15,832 nucleotides of DNA. It comes from Planctomycetaceae bacterium. Its GTDB lineage: Bacteria > Planctomycetota > Planctomycetia > Pirellulales > UBA1268. This document shows, piece after piece, positions 6,945-15,112 of this stretch. Position 1 is the first letter of the stretch. Each line of letters starts with the position of its first letter. The stretch lies in contig NZNR01000072.1 of assembly GCA_002694955.1 (NCBI GenBank), positions 1 through 15,832 on the forward strand. Reading direction: 5' to 3'. A model generated the notes under the pieces. It had not been told where the DNA came from. It saw nothing but the letters and a program-made list of their open reading frames with translations, and searched no databases. A program made the position numbers and the translations under genes.

Positions 6945-8600
6945 GTGTTTCGTAAAGTTATCACATCTATGTTGCCAGCCATTGCAATCCTCGCGACATG
7001 CTCTGTTGCGTCCGCTGATTGTGAGAGTTGCAACGACGGTGCTAGCTGCGGCACTAAGACAGTGTGCCAACGGCAATATGTGACAGAAATGAAAACTGTG
7101 ACATGCACCGAGTATCAAAAAGAGACTCGTGAAAAGAAGTACACGGTTATGAAAAGAGTTCCTCGCACTGAAGAGCGGACTCGGACTGTAACAGAGTGTG
7201 TTCCAGAAACTCGTACGAAGACTGTTGAATATACAGTAAACCGTAATGTAATGGAAAAAAAGACTTGTGATTACGAAGTCCAAGTTCCTTACTGTGAAGA
7301 AGTTGAACAGAAGTACACAGTCATGGTTCCTGTAAAGGAAGAAAAGACTGCGACTTACACAGTTCAAGTTCCTTACTGTGAAGAAGTTGAGCAGAAGTAC
7401 ACAGTCATGGTTCCTGTAAAGGAAGAAAAGACTGCGACTTATACAGTTCAAGTTCCTTACTGTGAAGAAGTTGAACAGAAGTACACAGTCATGGTTCCTG
7501 TAAAGGAAGAAAAGACTGCAACTTACACAGTTATGGTTCCTGTGAAGGAAGAAAAGACCTGCACGTATACGGTGAAGGTTCCTTACACGGAAGAAGTTGA
7601 GCAGACATACACGGTTCAAGTTCCTTATACAGAGCAGGTCGAGAAAACCCGCACTGTCACGAAACGAGTTCCAGTTTGTTCAACAAAGACTGTACAGGTT
7701 CGTGGTGGTCACTGGGAAAACCAGATGACCGAAATTCCTTCTTGTGGCACAGATGCGTGTGGCAATCCTTGCCCACCAAAAATGTGTTGCAAACGGGTTT
7801 GGGTTCCAACATGTGAGGAAAAAGAAGTTCAGTGCACAACATATGATTGTGTAACCGAAGAAGTTCCTTACACCGTTTGTGTTCGAAAGTGCCGAACAGA
7901 AGAGCGAACTCGCACTGTATGCGTGCCGAAGTGCCGTGAAGAAGAGCGAACTCGTACTTACTGCGTCACGAAATACGTTCCAGAAGAGCGAACTCGCACC
8001 TACTGTGTCACCAAGTGTGTTCCAGAAGAGCGAACTCGCACTGTTCAGGTACAAAAGTGCCGAACAGAAGAGCGAACCCGCACCTACTGTGTCACCAAGT
8101 GTGTCCCAGAAGAGCGAACTCGCACTGTTCAGGTACAAAAGTGCCGACCAGAAGAGCGAACTCGTACCTACTGTGTCACCAAGTGTGTCCCAGAAGAGCG
8201 AACTCGCTCTGTAAAGGTACAGAAGTGCCGAACTGAGACTCGCACTCGTGAGTATCAGGTTAGCAAGTGTGTACCTGAAACTATGACCAAGGAAGTCTCC
8301 TACACGGTTATGGTTCCACAGGAGAAAGAAGTAAAGTACTCGGTAACTGTTTATGACTGTGTTCCGGAAGAAAAGACCTGCACATATGAGGTCTGCGTTC
8401 CAGTTCAGGTCACTAAAGAAGTGCCAGTAAGAAAGTGTGTCACAGTACAGGTTGAAGTACCTTGTGACAGCTGCAACGACGGTTGCTGCGGCGATAGCTG
8501 CAACAGCTGTGATAGCTGCGACAGCTGTGACAGTGGCTGTAACGACAGTTGCAACAAAGGTTGCCGCCGAAAGGGCTGCCTGCGTCGTCGCTGCTGCTAA
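6945..8600 (+). CDS. YTV-repeat cysteine-rich cell-surface (wall) protein
   Basis: Start chosen at GTG 6945 because GGAGG (6935-6939) sits 5 bases upstream and overlaps the in-frame ATG 6933. The product is 551 residues with a signal peptide (FRKVITSMLPAIAILATCSVASA). The mature protein is almost wholly short repeats of Tyr-Thr-Val type, matching the planctomycete YTV family. Residues 112-195 are three identical 28-residue units (VQVPYCEEVEQKYT plus VMVPVKEEKTATYT). Residues 315-454 are ten 14-residue units on the pattern KCxxEERTRTxxVx. A Cys-rich insert lies at about 265-300, and the last 45 residues hold 14 Cys among Asp/Ser/Asn, then end RRKGCLRRRCC. YTV proteins are known from planctomycete cell-wall preparations. 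Cross-linking through Cys is inference. Charge-rich beta-type repeats suggest an extended fibre or solenoid. An intrinsic terminator follows 41 bases after the stop. Confidence 0.9.
   Translation: MFRKVITSMLPAIAILATCSVASADCESCNDGASCGTKTVCQRQYVTEMKTVTCTEYQKETREKKYTVMKRVPRTEERTRTVTECVPETRTKTVEYTVNRNVMEKKTCDYEVQVPYCEEVEQKYTVMVPVKEEKTATYTVQVPYCEEVEQKYTVMVPVKEEKTATYTVQVPYCEEVEQKYTVMVPVKEEKTATYTVMVPVKEEKTCTYTVKVPYTEEVEQTYTVQVPYTEQVEKTRTVTKRVPVCSTKTVQVRGGHWENQMTEIPSCGTDACGNPCPPKMCCKRVWVPTCEEKEVQCTTYDCVTEEVPYTVCVRKCRTEERTRTVCVPKCREEERTRTYCVTKYVPEERTRTYCVTKCVPEERTRTVQVQKCRTEERTRTYCVTKCVPEERTRTVQVQKCRPEERTRTYCVTKCVPEERTRSVKVQKCRTETRTREYQVSKCVPETMTKEVSYTVMVPQEKEVKYSVTVYDCVPEEKTCTYEVCVPVQVTKEVPVRKCVTVQVEVPCDSCNDGCCGDSCNSCDSCDSCDSGCNDSCNKGCRRKGCLRRRCC
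7278..7529 (+). repeat. Three tandem 84-bp repeats inside the YTV gene
   Basis: Three consecutive 84-base units encode identical 28-residue peptides and differ from each other only at a few synonymous positions (for example GAA/GAG, TAC/TAT, GCG/GCA). Each unit is itself two related 42-base halves. Such near-identity points to recent duplication or gene conversion. Confidence 0.9.
7887..8306 (+). repeat. Ten tandem 42-bp (14-residue) repeats inside the YTV gene
   Basis: Ten in-register 14-residue units start with Lys-Cys (one has Lys-Tyr) and alternate between a Cys-Arg-Thr form ending VQVQ and a Cys-Val-Pro form ending YCVT. Several pairs are near-identical at DNA level. The period is the same as the half-unit of the first array, so one ancestral 42-base unit probably built the gene. 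Confidence 0.88.
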
Positions 8601-8641
8601 AGTGGCGTAAAACTTCTATTTAGTTGTTTTTAAAAAATAAG

Positions 8642-8682
8642 GTGGGTCGGTTGTCTTTTTAGGCGGCCGGCCCACTTTTTTT
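8642..8682 (+). terminator. Intrinsic terminator of the YTV gene
   Basis: GTGGGTCGG (8642-8650) pairs with CCGGCCCAC (8667-8675) through nine pairs including one G-T, with a 16-base loop, followed directly by seven T. It lies 41 bases after the YTV stop codon and shows the gene is transcribed separately from the next one. Confidence 0.85.
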
Positions 8683-8792
8683 GTAAAAAATTGACCTGAA
8701 CCAAACCAAGGGGTACATCTTAACGTAGAGAAAGAGACCATTTTCTGCACCAATCAGGGAACGTGCACAGATTTTTTGGCTTGGAATCACAG

Positions 8793-10625
8793 ATGCAACT
8801 ATTCCAGCGTTTTTTTCAGAAGCAGTTTGTGCGACGTCGTCGTTCCACCCAATTTTCACATCAATCATTTGAAAATCTTGAGCCACGGTTAGCATTCGAC
8901 GTTGATTTGTCAGTTGCAATTCACAGTGGACAAAACACGTATGTTCCGGGTTCTGACAAAGTAGACACGATTATTGTTCAGAATCTTGGGTCTGAAGCCG
9001 CTACGAATGCACGGGTGGTTGTACCGTTGCCCGAGGGCGTGTTGTCAGCCTCGTGGACTGGGCAAGGATCTCCAGGATCAACTGTTTCACTGAATGGCAG
9101 TAGCACCAACGATGATGCAATGAACACATTTGTGAGTTTGCCAGCTGGTGGTGCAGCAATTTTTACAGTTACAAATCAGATTGCGGATGATGCCATTGGG
9201 CAGCTGAGAACAGAGGTCACGGCAGTCACTCCGCTCGGCGTTGAAGACAGTGATCCAGACAATAATAGTGCGTTTGATATCAATGTACGACCATTCCTCG
9301 CTGTTGGGAGTGACATGGTCTATCAAGGCACTCCAACGGTGAGTCTGGTAGATCCTTTATCAGGAGATCTGATCAATCAGTTTGATGTATACGAGACCCA
9401 GTTTGCGGGTGGAGTGAGAACGGCAATTGCTGATATGAACGGTGATGGAGTTGACGACATCGTCGTAGCACCAGGAGAGGGCCGGGTGGCAGAGGTTCGA
9501 GTCTTTGATGTTTCTGGTACCGAGATGTCCGAATATCGACTCAGACCCTTCGGTCCCACTTTTCTTGGAGGCGTGAACATCGCTCTTGGTGATGTTGATG
9601 GAGATGGGGTGAACGACTTGATTGCCGCACAATCTCGTGGCAGTACTGTTACCACCTATCGAGGCGATTCAGAGGGTGGTTGGGAGGCCAGGCCATTTCG
9701 AAGTTATATGCCATATGGATCAACGCATCTTGCTGGAGTAAATGTTGCTGTGGCAGATATTGGTGAGATCACAAATGGCACCATCAACCAGATGGAGTCG
9801 AAAGACGGCCGAAGTGAACTGGTCATTGGTACTGGTGCTGGTGCAATCAAGCCCGTTCAAATCGTAGATGTGTCTGGCAGCCCAACAGTAGTCGCAGAAT
9901 TAGCTGCTGATTCTGTGTTGGATTCCAGTGGTGTTCAACTTTCAACAGGACTTTACGACGACGATAGTGTCGACGACATTTTTATAAGTAGTGGACGAGG
10001 TGTTAATGCCAGGACAGATGTGTATCAGGCATTTCGTCAGGATGGGCTATCACTAGCAAACACGAAGAAAAGTCTGACAAGTGGAAACGGTTCCAATACT
10101 CTTTATCGTGTCGCACCACTTGATAATGATGGAGATGGGCATATTGATGCGTTGTTCGCACTTGGTGCTGGTGGCGCTGAAATGCTTGATGCTGACGGCA
10201 ACGTCACAAATACGGTATCTGTACTACGAGGTCGCCTTACTCCGGCAACCCAAGCATCAGCACCTCCCAGCCCGAATATCATAAAGACATCGTCAGGCCT
10301 TCGGTATGAAGATCTTGTTGTTGGTTTAGGAACACCGGTTGGCCCAGGGCAGGAGGTTTCTGTCCATTATGTTGGTAGTCAACCAAATGGCGATGTATTT
10401 GATAGTTCACTGACATCTGGTACCCCATTCACCTTTACTCTCGGCCAAGGCACAGTCATTCAAGGCTGGGATGAGGGGGTAGCGGGCATGCGGGTTGGCG
10501 GCCGAAGAATGTTGATCATTCCAGCGGATATGGCTTATGGAGAGAATCCGGGAGGAGGTCGACCAGGTGGAACGTTGGTGTTTGATGTGCAGTTGCTGAG
10601 TGCCTCAAATCCCGGTTTAGGGTGA
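8793..10625 (+). CDS. Secreted LEPR-motif protein with DUF11-like, FG-GAP-like and C-terminal FKBP prolyl isomerase domains
   Basis: Start taken at ATG 8793 (610 residues), since MQLFQRFFQKQFVRRRR and then FENLEPRLAFDVD fits the short basic leader of planctomycete LEPR-XLL exported proteins; GTG 8763 is an alternative. Residues 37-165 resemble a DUF11/CARDB adhesion-type beta domain. Residues 170-480 carry FG-GAP/VCBS-like repeats with Asp-rich calcium-loop motifs (DMNGDGVDD, DVDGDGVND, DNDGDGHID). Residues 500-604 are a full FKBP domain (SGLRYEDLVVGLG to GTLVFDVQLL) that keeps the usual pocket: Tyr526, Phe536-Asp537, Val555-Ile556, Trp559, Tyr582 and Phe597. FKBPs speed proline cis-trans isomerisation, so this one would act outside the cytoplasm. 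Joining an FKBP to a LEPR/FG-GAP surface protein is unusual. The terminator upstream implies its own promoter, which I cannot locate. Confidence 0.85.
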   Translation: MQLFQRFFQKQFVRRRRSTQFSHQSFENLEPRLAFDVDLSVAIHSGQNTYVPGSDKVDTIIVQNLGSEAATNARVVVPLPEGVLSASWTGQGSPGSTVSLNGSSTNDDAMNTFVSLPAGGAAIFTVTNQIADDAIGQLRTEVTAVTPLGVEDSDPDNNSAFDINVRPFLAVGSDMVYQGTPTVSLVDPLSGDLINQFDVYETQFAGGVRTAIADMNGDGVDDIVVAPGEGRVAEVRVFDVSGTEMSEYRLRPFGPTFLGGVNIALGDVDGDGVNDLIAAQSRGSTVTTYRGDSEGGWEARPFRSYMPYGSTHLAGVNVAVADIGEITNGTINQMESKDGRSELVIGTGAGAIKPVQIVDVSGSPTVVAELAADSVLDSSGVQLSTGLYDDDSVDDIFISSGRGVNARTDVYQAFRQDGLSLANTKKSLTSGNGSNTLYRVAPLDNDGDGHIDALFALGAGGAEMLDADGNVTNTVSVLRGRLTPATQASAPPSPNIIKTSSGLRYEDLVVGLGTPVGPGQEVSVHYVGSQPNGDVFDSSLTSGTPFTFTLGQGTVIQGWDEGVAGMRVGGRRMLIIPADMAYGENPGGGRPGGTLVFDVQLLSASNPGLG

Positions 10626-10729
10626 AGACCGCCAATAACCCGGGATCCTTTGCTACCGAATTAGACGGATATATCGCGAAGAAAGACGGCCTACATGTAA
10701 CGTGCATATTTGTATTGCACCGCTCTGAC

Positions 10730-12133
10730 CTACCAGCAAGCCTCGAGTCCGAGGTTCGCACCATGCAGAAAGACACTGCCACCATCCACAAGTTGTGAGC
10801 CACTGGCCGTTGTGAATGTAAAATCAAACTGGTTTGGTGCTAAGGCTACCCCTGAGAGCCAGATGAGGTTGTAGCCAGCACGTAATGACCATCTGTGATT
10901 GAGTCGCCTGACAAGTGAGTAGTTGACGTCCCCAACAAAGCCAACGCCAACGTCTCTTGCACTGGTTTGGGGACGATACTGGAAAGCCCCTCCGCTTGCT
11001 GTTGTGATAGGTGCACTGTCAGAGTCAAGAAATGTTCCAGCGAGTGTTGCCTTGGCCCAACCTTCTAGAGCCCACTTATGCCATCGCCGTTTTGTTTTGA
11101 AACCAAATTGGGGACCAAACATTTGTGAACTGGTTGTGATTGTATAAGCCCCCGGTCCGCTTATGCTGCCGTTCGGTTGCAGGCTCGCAATGTCATGAAA
11201 TCCAGCCCATCGCAGTCCTCCAAGCCATTGGAATTCATGGGTGAATGGATCGTGAACACGGTGCCATGGAAATGGTGAATGTGGACCACCTTTTACCGTT
11301 GTTTCAGAAGTAAAAAGATTTACTTCACACATATTTAAACTGGAAGTGTAGGTCGACCGAACGGCATCAAGATTTGTCCAACCAGTGACCCCGTTACCGA
11401 GATCACCTGGTATCTGAAGTGTAGGTGGCGCCTGAATTGAGCGTTCGCCAAACATGCCAAACACACCGGTGTATCCGAACTCCCAGCCAATTCCATTCTT
11501 GCGGAGACGGCCACCAAAAAGACGTATGCCTGGTGCCGTTCCCGGATTTGTGGAGCGTGTTGTGAGTGCAGGAAGTGTACCACCCGTGTCTTGGGTGATC
11601 GTTGCTCCATTTGTGGTGTTGTCCCGCTTGAAAAAAAGAAAATCTATAAGCAGATAAGAATCATGTGCACAGCCACAATGAGAACAATTGCATTGACGAC
11701 ATTGCCCGCATTGTTGTCTACATGTGTTTTTGCACCTGCATGAGGGCGTATAGGGCTCAGGGGCAAGCAGAATATTTTCTGTAACAAGGGGGATCTCATC
11801 TACAAACTGAGGTGCTTCACTATCGGCGGTGAGTTTGTCAGTTGGTTGAGAATCAGTTCGATTGGAAGGGAATTCTTGTGCCGCATCTCGAGGTGCTTCC
11901 GCATATGATGCTGTCTTTTTTTTAGAAGACTTAGACTTAACTGGATTTGGCAGCGTTGGACCAGCCTCCCGACTTTCATCCTGCAAGGAATGATCAGTGG
12001 CGTTCTCTTTGGCCAGAGTAGGCTTGTTTCTCTCATTATTTTGAGCTGAAAATACCGGGTGACAGAATGCCAGGTGACAGAACGCCACTATGCACAAGCC
12101 GGCCCAGAACCCTTTCAGCCGCGGTGTACCCAC
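10730..12133 (-). CDS. BBP7-family outer-membrane beta-barrel protein with a cysteine-rich cluster
   Basis: Start is GTG 12133 behind AGGGGGA (about 7 bases upstream); 467 residues. A hydrophobic leader (LKGFWAGLCIVAFCHLAFC) precedes VFSAQ, a likely signal-peptidase site. Residues 31-115 are a Ser/Lys/Glu-rich, probably disordered linker. Residues 132-155 hold nine Cys in 24 positions. From 160 (YLLIDFLFFKR) to the end the chain alternates amphipathic strands, including GGRLRKNGIGWEFGYTGVFG, FQWLGGLRWAGF, WALEGWAKATLAGTF and RWSLRAGYNLIWLSGVALAP, and finishes HGANLGLEACW. This is the pattern of the planctomycete BBP7 putative porin family. Pore substrate is unknown. The Cys cluster is not something I associate with BBP7; it might bind metal or cross-link to the wall. 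It is convergent with the FKBP-fusion gene, with 104 bases between and no strong terminator seen. Confidence 0.85.
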   Translation of the reverse strand: MGTPRLKGFWAGLCIVAFCHLAFCHPVFSAQNNERNKPTLAKENATDHSLQDESREAGPTLPNPVKSKSSKKKTASYAEAPRDAAQEFPSNRTDSQPTDKLTADSEAPQFVDEIPLVTENILLAPEPYTPSCRCKNTCRQQCGQCRQCNCSHCGCAHDSYLLIDFLFFKRDNTTNGATITQDTGGTLPALTTRSTNPGTAPGIRLFGGRLRKNGIGWEFGYTGVFGMFGERSIQAPPTLQIPGDLGNGVTGWTNLDAVRSTYTSSLNMCEVNLFTSETTVKGGPHSPFPWHRVHDPFTHEFQWLGGLRWAGFHDIASLQPNGSISGPGAYTITTSSQMFGPQFGFKTKRRWHKWALEGWAKATLAGTFLDSDSAPITTASGGAFQYRPQTSARDVGVGFVGDVNYSLVRRLNHRWSLRAGYNLIWLSGVALAPNQFDFTFTTASGSQLVDGGSVFLHGANLGLEACW

Positions 12134-12353
12134 AACAAATTCCCCCTAAGAAAAAACCCTATACTGTCGGTATCGGCTGAATGAATCAGTATCTTCAGAA
12201 AAATCATTTTTTTCGCTAAAATCATGAAAATCGGTAGCAATTTTGATAGCTTTTTCACGGTGCGGGGCGGACTTGGAACCGCGAATGTACTTTGTACTAA
12301 GTAGAGCAGTGAACTGAAATCTGACTGGTTGATCACCTTACAATGAGTCTCTT
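12134..12353. promoter_or_regulatory. Divergent promoter region; possible ECF-type promoter for the STAS gene
   Basis: The region lies between the BBP7 gene and the STAS gene. GGAACC (12275-12280) followed about 15 bases later by TACTAA (12295-12300) resembles an ECF sigma-factor promoter (GGAAC ... CTAA) with a leader of about 50 bases to ATG 12354. The match is partial and unsupported by a second copy. Nothing else is evident. Confidence 0.25.
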
Positions 12354-12713
12354 ATGTCAAATGAATCACGTATTGCAGTGCAGAACGAAGGAGACATCCT
12401 TATTCTTGAGATTCAGGAAACAAGAATTTCTGAAGGCCTTGTAATTGAAGCACTTTCAAGCGAATTAGAAGTCATCCTTCAAGATAGCAAGTGCAAAAAA
12501 GTTCTACTGGATTTGCATCAAGTAGAACTGATGTCGAGTGGCATGCTGAGCGTGCTGGTGAGGCTTTATCGTGAACTTTCGGAACGCAGTGGACGTTTTG
12601 CTCTGTGCGGTGTGCGACCACCTGTTCAGAAGGTGTTTGAGATAACAAGGCTCGATCAATTATTTCGTCTCGAGCCAGATGTTACTCATGGAATCAGTCG
12701 GCTCAATAAATAA
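12354..12713 (+). CDS. STAS-domain anti-sigma-factor antagonist-like protein
   Basis: This is a 119-residue single-domain cytoplasmic protein. Strand/helix order fits STAS: residues 14-20 (DILILEI), 48-53 (KKVLLDL), and a helix after the phosphorylation loop VELMSSGMLSVLVRL (Ser61/Ser62 at the site phosphorylated in SpoIIAA/RsbV), then GRFALCGV and VFEITRLDQLF. STAS proteins of this kind bind a serine kinase/anti-sigma factor when dephosphorylated and so free a sigma factor. The Asp that usually precedes the Ser pair (DSSG) is Met here. No kinase partner is in the window. The SpoIIE/RsbU-type phosphatase 128 bases downstream is the natural partner. The start ATG follows only a weak ribosome site, and no better start is available. 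The family is firm, the output unknown. Confidence 0.87.
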   Translation: MSNESRIAVQNEGDILILEIQETRISEGLVIEALSSELEVILQDSKCKKVLLDLHQVELMSSGMLSVLVRLYRELSERSGRFALCGVRPPVQKVFEITRLDQLFRLEPDVTHGISRLNK

Positions 12714-12841
12714 CACTATCCTCACTCACATGTTCTTAGATGTATTGTGATCGACCTGAGCCGAATCAGACCACAACAAATTTTATGAACTCCACTCACT
12801 CACGCATGCATTACGGCGGAGAGTGATAAGAAAGACTTTTT

Positions 12842-14245
12842 ATGTCATCAACTCAAGGTGTTGAGATCGTGATTGCCGAGGATAGCCGCATACAAGCGAA
12901 AATTCTTGAGCGGCGACTTACTGAGGCCGGGCATCGTGTTCGGTGGGGCGCAGATGGACAGGCCGCTCTGGACCTTGTCCGTGAGCGGGCTCCAGCAATT
13001 ATTGTCTCAGACATCGAAATGCCAACGATGACAGGTTATGAGTTTTGCAAGGCAGTGAAACAAGATTCTGAATTACGGAAGATCCCCTTTGTTCTCCTGT
13101 CAACGCTATCTGATCCACTCGATATTATCAAAGGTCTTGATGCAGGAGCGGATAACTATGTAACCAAGCCCTATGAACCTGATTATCTGATTGGACGAAT
13201 TCATTCGTTACTTGAAACACCGCTCGCGGTTGATGAAGGTGCGGACCAGACAATAGATGTTGCAATTGCTGGCCAAACATTCAAAGTCAACGCTGGGCGT
13301 CAGCAGGTTCTGAATCTTCTTGTATCAACGTTTGAAAATGCAGTCGCCAAAAATCAAGAGTTGATTCAGGCCAATCAAGATCTTGCAACAGCAAAAGACC
13401 AGCTTGAACAGAATAACCAGGAACTCAGGAACCTCAATCAAAAAATTGCGAGTGCCAATGATCAGATGACGAGAGACTTGGAGGCAGCAGCACGTGTGCA
13501 GCGGGCTCTTCTGCCAGCAGAAGAAACGCTTCAGTTTGACTGTGGCGATGTGGCTTGGCGATACGTTCCTTGTCAGGGGCTAGCAGGTGACTTTCTTAAT
13601 GTTTTTCAACTTGATGAAGACCATGTCGGTTTATTTGTTGTTGATGTGAGTGGTCATGGTGTGCCTTCATCACTGCTTGCAGTGACGGTCGGGAGATTCC
13701 TGACATCAAAAGCATCAGACAGTTCAGTCTTGGTTCGTCTTCGTGAAGATGGATCAACGGAGGTCGTTTCACCGGTACAGGTGGCCACGGAACTCAATCA
13801 GCAGTTCCAGTCACAAGATTTTTCAGAACTGTATTTCACTTTTATCTACTGCGTTGTGAATTCAAAAACGGGAGAGATGCGATATACAGCTAGTGGGCAT
13901 CCACCATTGCTCCGTATTTCAGCTGCAGGAGATACTTCATTTGAAACACTCCACAGTCTACCGGTTGGTTTTTTCCCAGAGGCGGAATATGAGGAAAAGA
14001 CAATCCAGTTAGAAAAAGGAGACCGGGTCTATCTTTATTCTGACGGAGTTACCGAAGCAATGGATAAAGACCTCGAGCAGTTTGGAGACGCGTCATTAAA
14101 AGAAATAATTAGCCTGAATCGATCTCGTGATCTCAATGCTGGTGTAGGTGAACTTCTTGAGAGTATTCAAGCCTGGTGTGACCCGAACGGTCCGTTAGAT
14201 GATGTCTCAATTCTTGGTTTTGAATGGCGAGGGCCATCTTCATGA
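12842..14245 (+). CDS. Response regulator with PP2C (SpoIIE/RsbU-type) phosphatase output
   Basis: The 467-residue cytoplasmic protein has three parts. Residues 7-125 are a receiver domain with acidic pair Glu13-Asp14, phospho-acceptor Asp57 (VSDIEMPTMTGYEF), Ser88 and Lys109 (YVTKPYEPD). Residues 165-215 are a Gln/Asn/Leu-rich coiled coil. Residues 216-463 are a PP2C-type phosphatase: AARVQRALLP, GLAGDFLNV (Asp250), VVDVSGHGVPSSLLA (Asp268), YLYSDGVTEA (Asp401) and PLDDVSILGF (Asp453/454), the expected metal ligands. Such proteins dephosphorylate STAS antagonists when activated; the STAS protein encoded immediately upstream is the likely substrate. The kinase for Asp57 is not in the window. 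The ATG has only a weak AAGAAAG ribosome site. The stop region overlaps the convergent cheR by 6 bases, so there is no room for a terminator between them. Confidence 0.93.
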   Translation: MSSTQGVEIVIAEDSRIQAKILERRLTEAGHRVRWGADGQAALDLVRERAPAIIVSDIEMPTMTGYEFCKAVKQDSELRKIPFVLLSTLSDPLDIIKGLDAGADNYVTKPYEPDYLIGRIHSLLETPLAVDEGADQTIDVAIAGQTFKVNAGRQQVLNLLVSTFENAVAKNQELIQANQDLATAKDQLEQNNQELRNLNQKIASANDQMTRDLEAAARVQRALLPAEETLQFDCGDVAWRYVPCQGLAGDFLNVFQLDEDHVGLFVVDVSGHGVPSSLLAVTVGRFLTSKASDSSVLVRLREDGSTEVVSPVQVATELNQQFQSQDFSELYFTFIYCVVNSKTGEMRYTASGHPPLLRISAAGDTSFETLHSLPVGFFPEAEYEEKTIQLEKGDRVYLYSDGVTEAMDKDLEQFGDASLKEIISLNRSRDLNAGVGELLESIQAWCDPNGPLDDVSILGFEWRGPSS

Positions 14246-15064
14246 TCGCTTTGGCTTGTAGTAGCTACACCCATTCCCAGTGAGCCGTTCGTAATCTGTA
14301 TTCAAACCAAGCATGGTTTCTGCTCCACCAAGAAACAGAGCGCCATCCGGGCGGATCACACGAGCCATTTTTTCGAGTACCTCGCCTCTGGTCTTGGTGT
14401 CAAAATATAGAAGGACATTGCGCAGAAAAACAATGTCATACGACATCATAATTGGCCATGTGTCATTGAGATTAAGTTGACGAAATTCTACAAAATGCCG
14501 ACATGACTGAGCAATACTCCAGTTGCCTTGGAACGGATTAAAATATTTAGTGAGAAGTGGCGTTGGGAGGCCACGAACAATTTCAAGTTCACTGTATACT
14601 CCTTCGCGGCCTCTATCCAAAACAACATTTGAGATATCAGTAGCGACAATACGAACCTTCCAAGATTTAAGAAGATCATGAAAATGCTCATTCAGTAGTA
14701 TGGCAATGCTATACGGTTCCTGGCCTGTTGAGCATGCAGCGGACCAGATTGTAAGTTGTTGCGTTCCAGCTCGTTTCTTCAAAAAATCAGGAATAATACT
14801 TTTCAAGGTTTCAAAAGGCGTTTTGTCTCTGAAAAAACTTGTCTCATGCGTCATCATGGCGTTCATGACGTCATTCTCAAGTGGACTTCCAGCCGCTGTC
14901 CGAATGCGATCAATGAGGGTATCAAGGCTCGCAAGTTTGCGTTGTCTTACAATCGGTAAGAGACGAGCAACAACGAGATATTGTTTACTCTCGTCAATGA
15001 CGACCCCAGTTTTTTTCTTGAGTAAACCACGGAGGTAAGAGAACTGCGGAGGGCTTACCTGCAT
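14240..15064 (-). CDS. cheR: CheR-type chemoreceptor glutamate methyltransferase
   Basis: The 274-residue protein starts at ATG 15064; an in-frame TGA lies 6 codons upstream, which fixes the start region. The N-terminal helical domain (residues 1-70) leads to MTHETSFFRD (71-80), the classical CheR motif. The SAM-binding domain follows with IWSAACSTGQEPYSIA (106-121), VRIVATDIS (137-145), FRQLNLN, IVFLRNVLLYFD (211-222) and LFLGGAETMLGL (243-254). It transfers methyl groups from S-adenosylmethionine to glutamates of methyl-accepting chemoreceptors for sensory adaptation. No C-terminal pentapeptide-binding extension is seen. It lies 48 bases downstream of cheB on the same strand, so the two are probably co-transcribed and form an adaptation pair. 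No clear ribosome site is visible. No receptor, CheA or CheW is in the window. Confidence 0.93.
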   Translation of the reverse strand: MQVSPPQFSYLRGLLKKKTGVVIDESKQYLVVARLLPIVRQRKLASLDTLIDRIRTAAGSPLENDVMNAMMTHETSFFRDKTPFETLKSIIPDFLKKRAGTQQLTIWSAACSTGQEPYSIAILLNEHFHDLLKSWKVRIVATDISNVVLDRGREGVYSELEIVRGLPTPLLTKYFNPFQGNWSIAQSCRHFVEFRQLNLNDTWPIMMSYDIVFLRNVLLYFDTKTRGEVLEKMARVIRPDGALFLGGAETMLGLNTDYERLTGNGCSYYKPKRS

Positions 15065-15112
15065 CTGGAAAAACTCGTCTCATAATGGAAGAAATGAAGA
15101 AACTGAAAAAGA

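Noticed and set aside
6900..7619. Long minus-strand open frame (239 residues) across the YTV gene, plus others at 7680-8138
   Set aside because: It is a shadow of repetitive coding sequence; its product is a Phe/Leu/Asn-rich repeat with no ribosome site, and stops are rare only because the codon set is narrow.
7278..8306. Regular repeats that might suggest CRISPR
   Set aside because: The repeats are contiguous, in frame and translated as YTV units; there are no unique spacers.
10702..10720. GTGCA/TGCAC hairpin between the convergent FKBP-fusion and BBP7 genes as a terminator
   Set aside because: It has only five base pairs with a 9-base loop and no T-tract on either strand.
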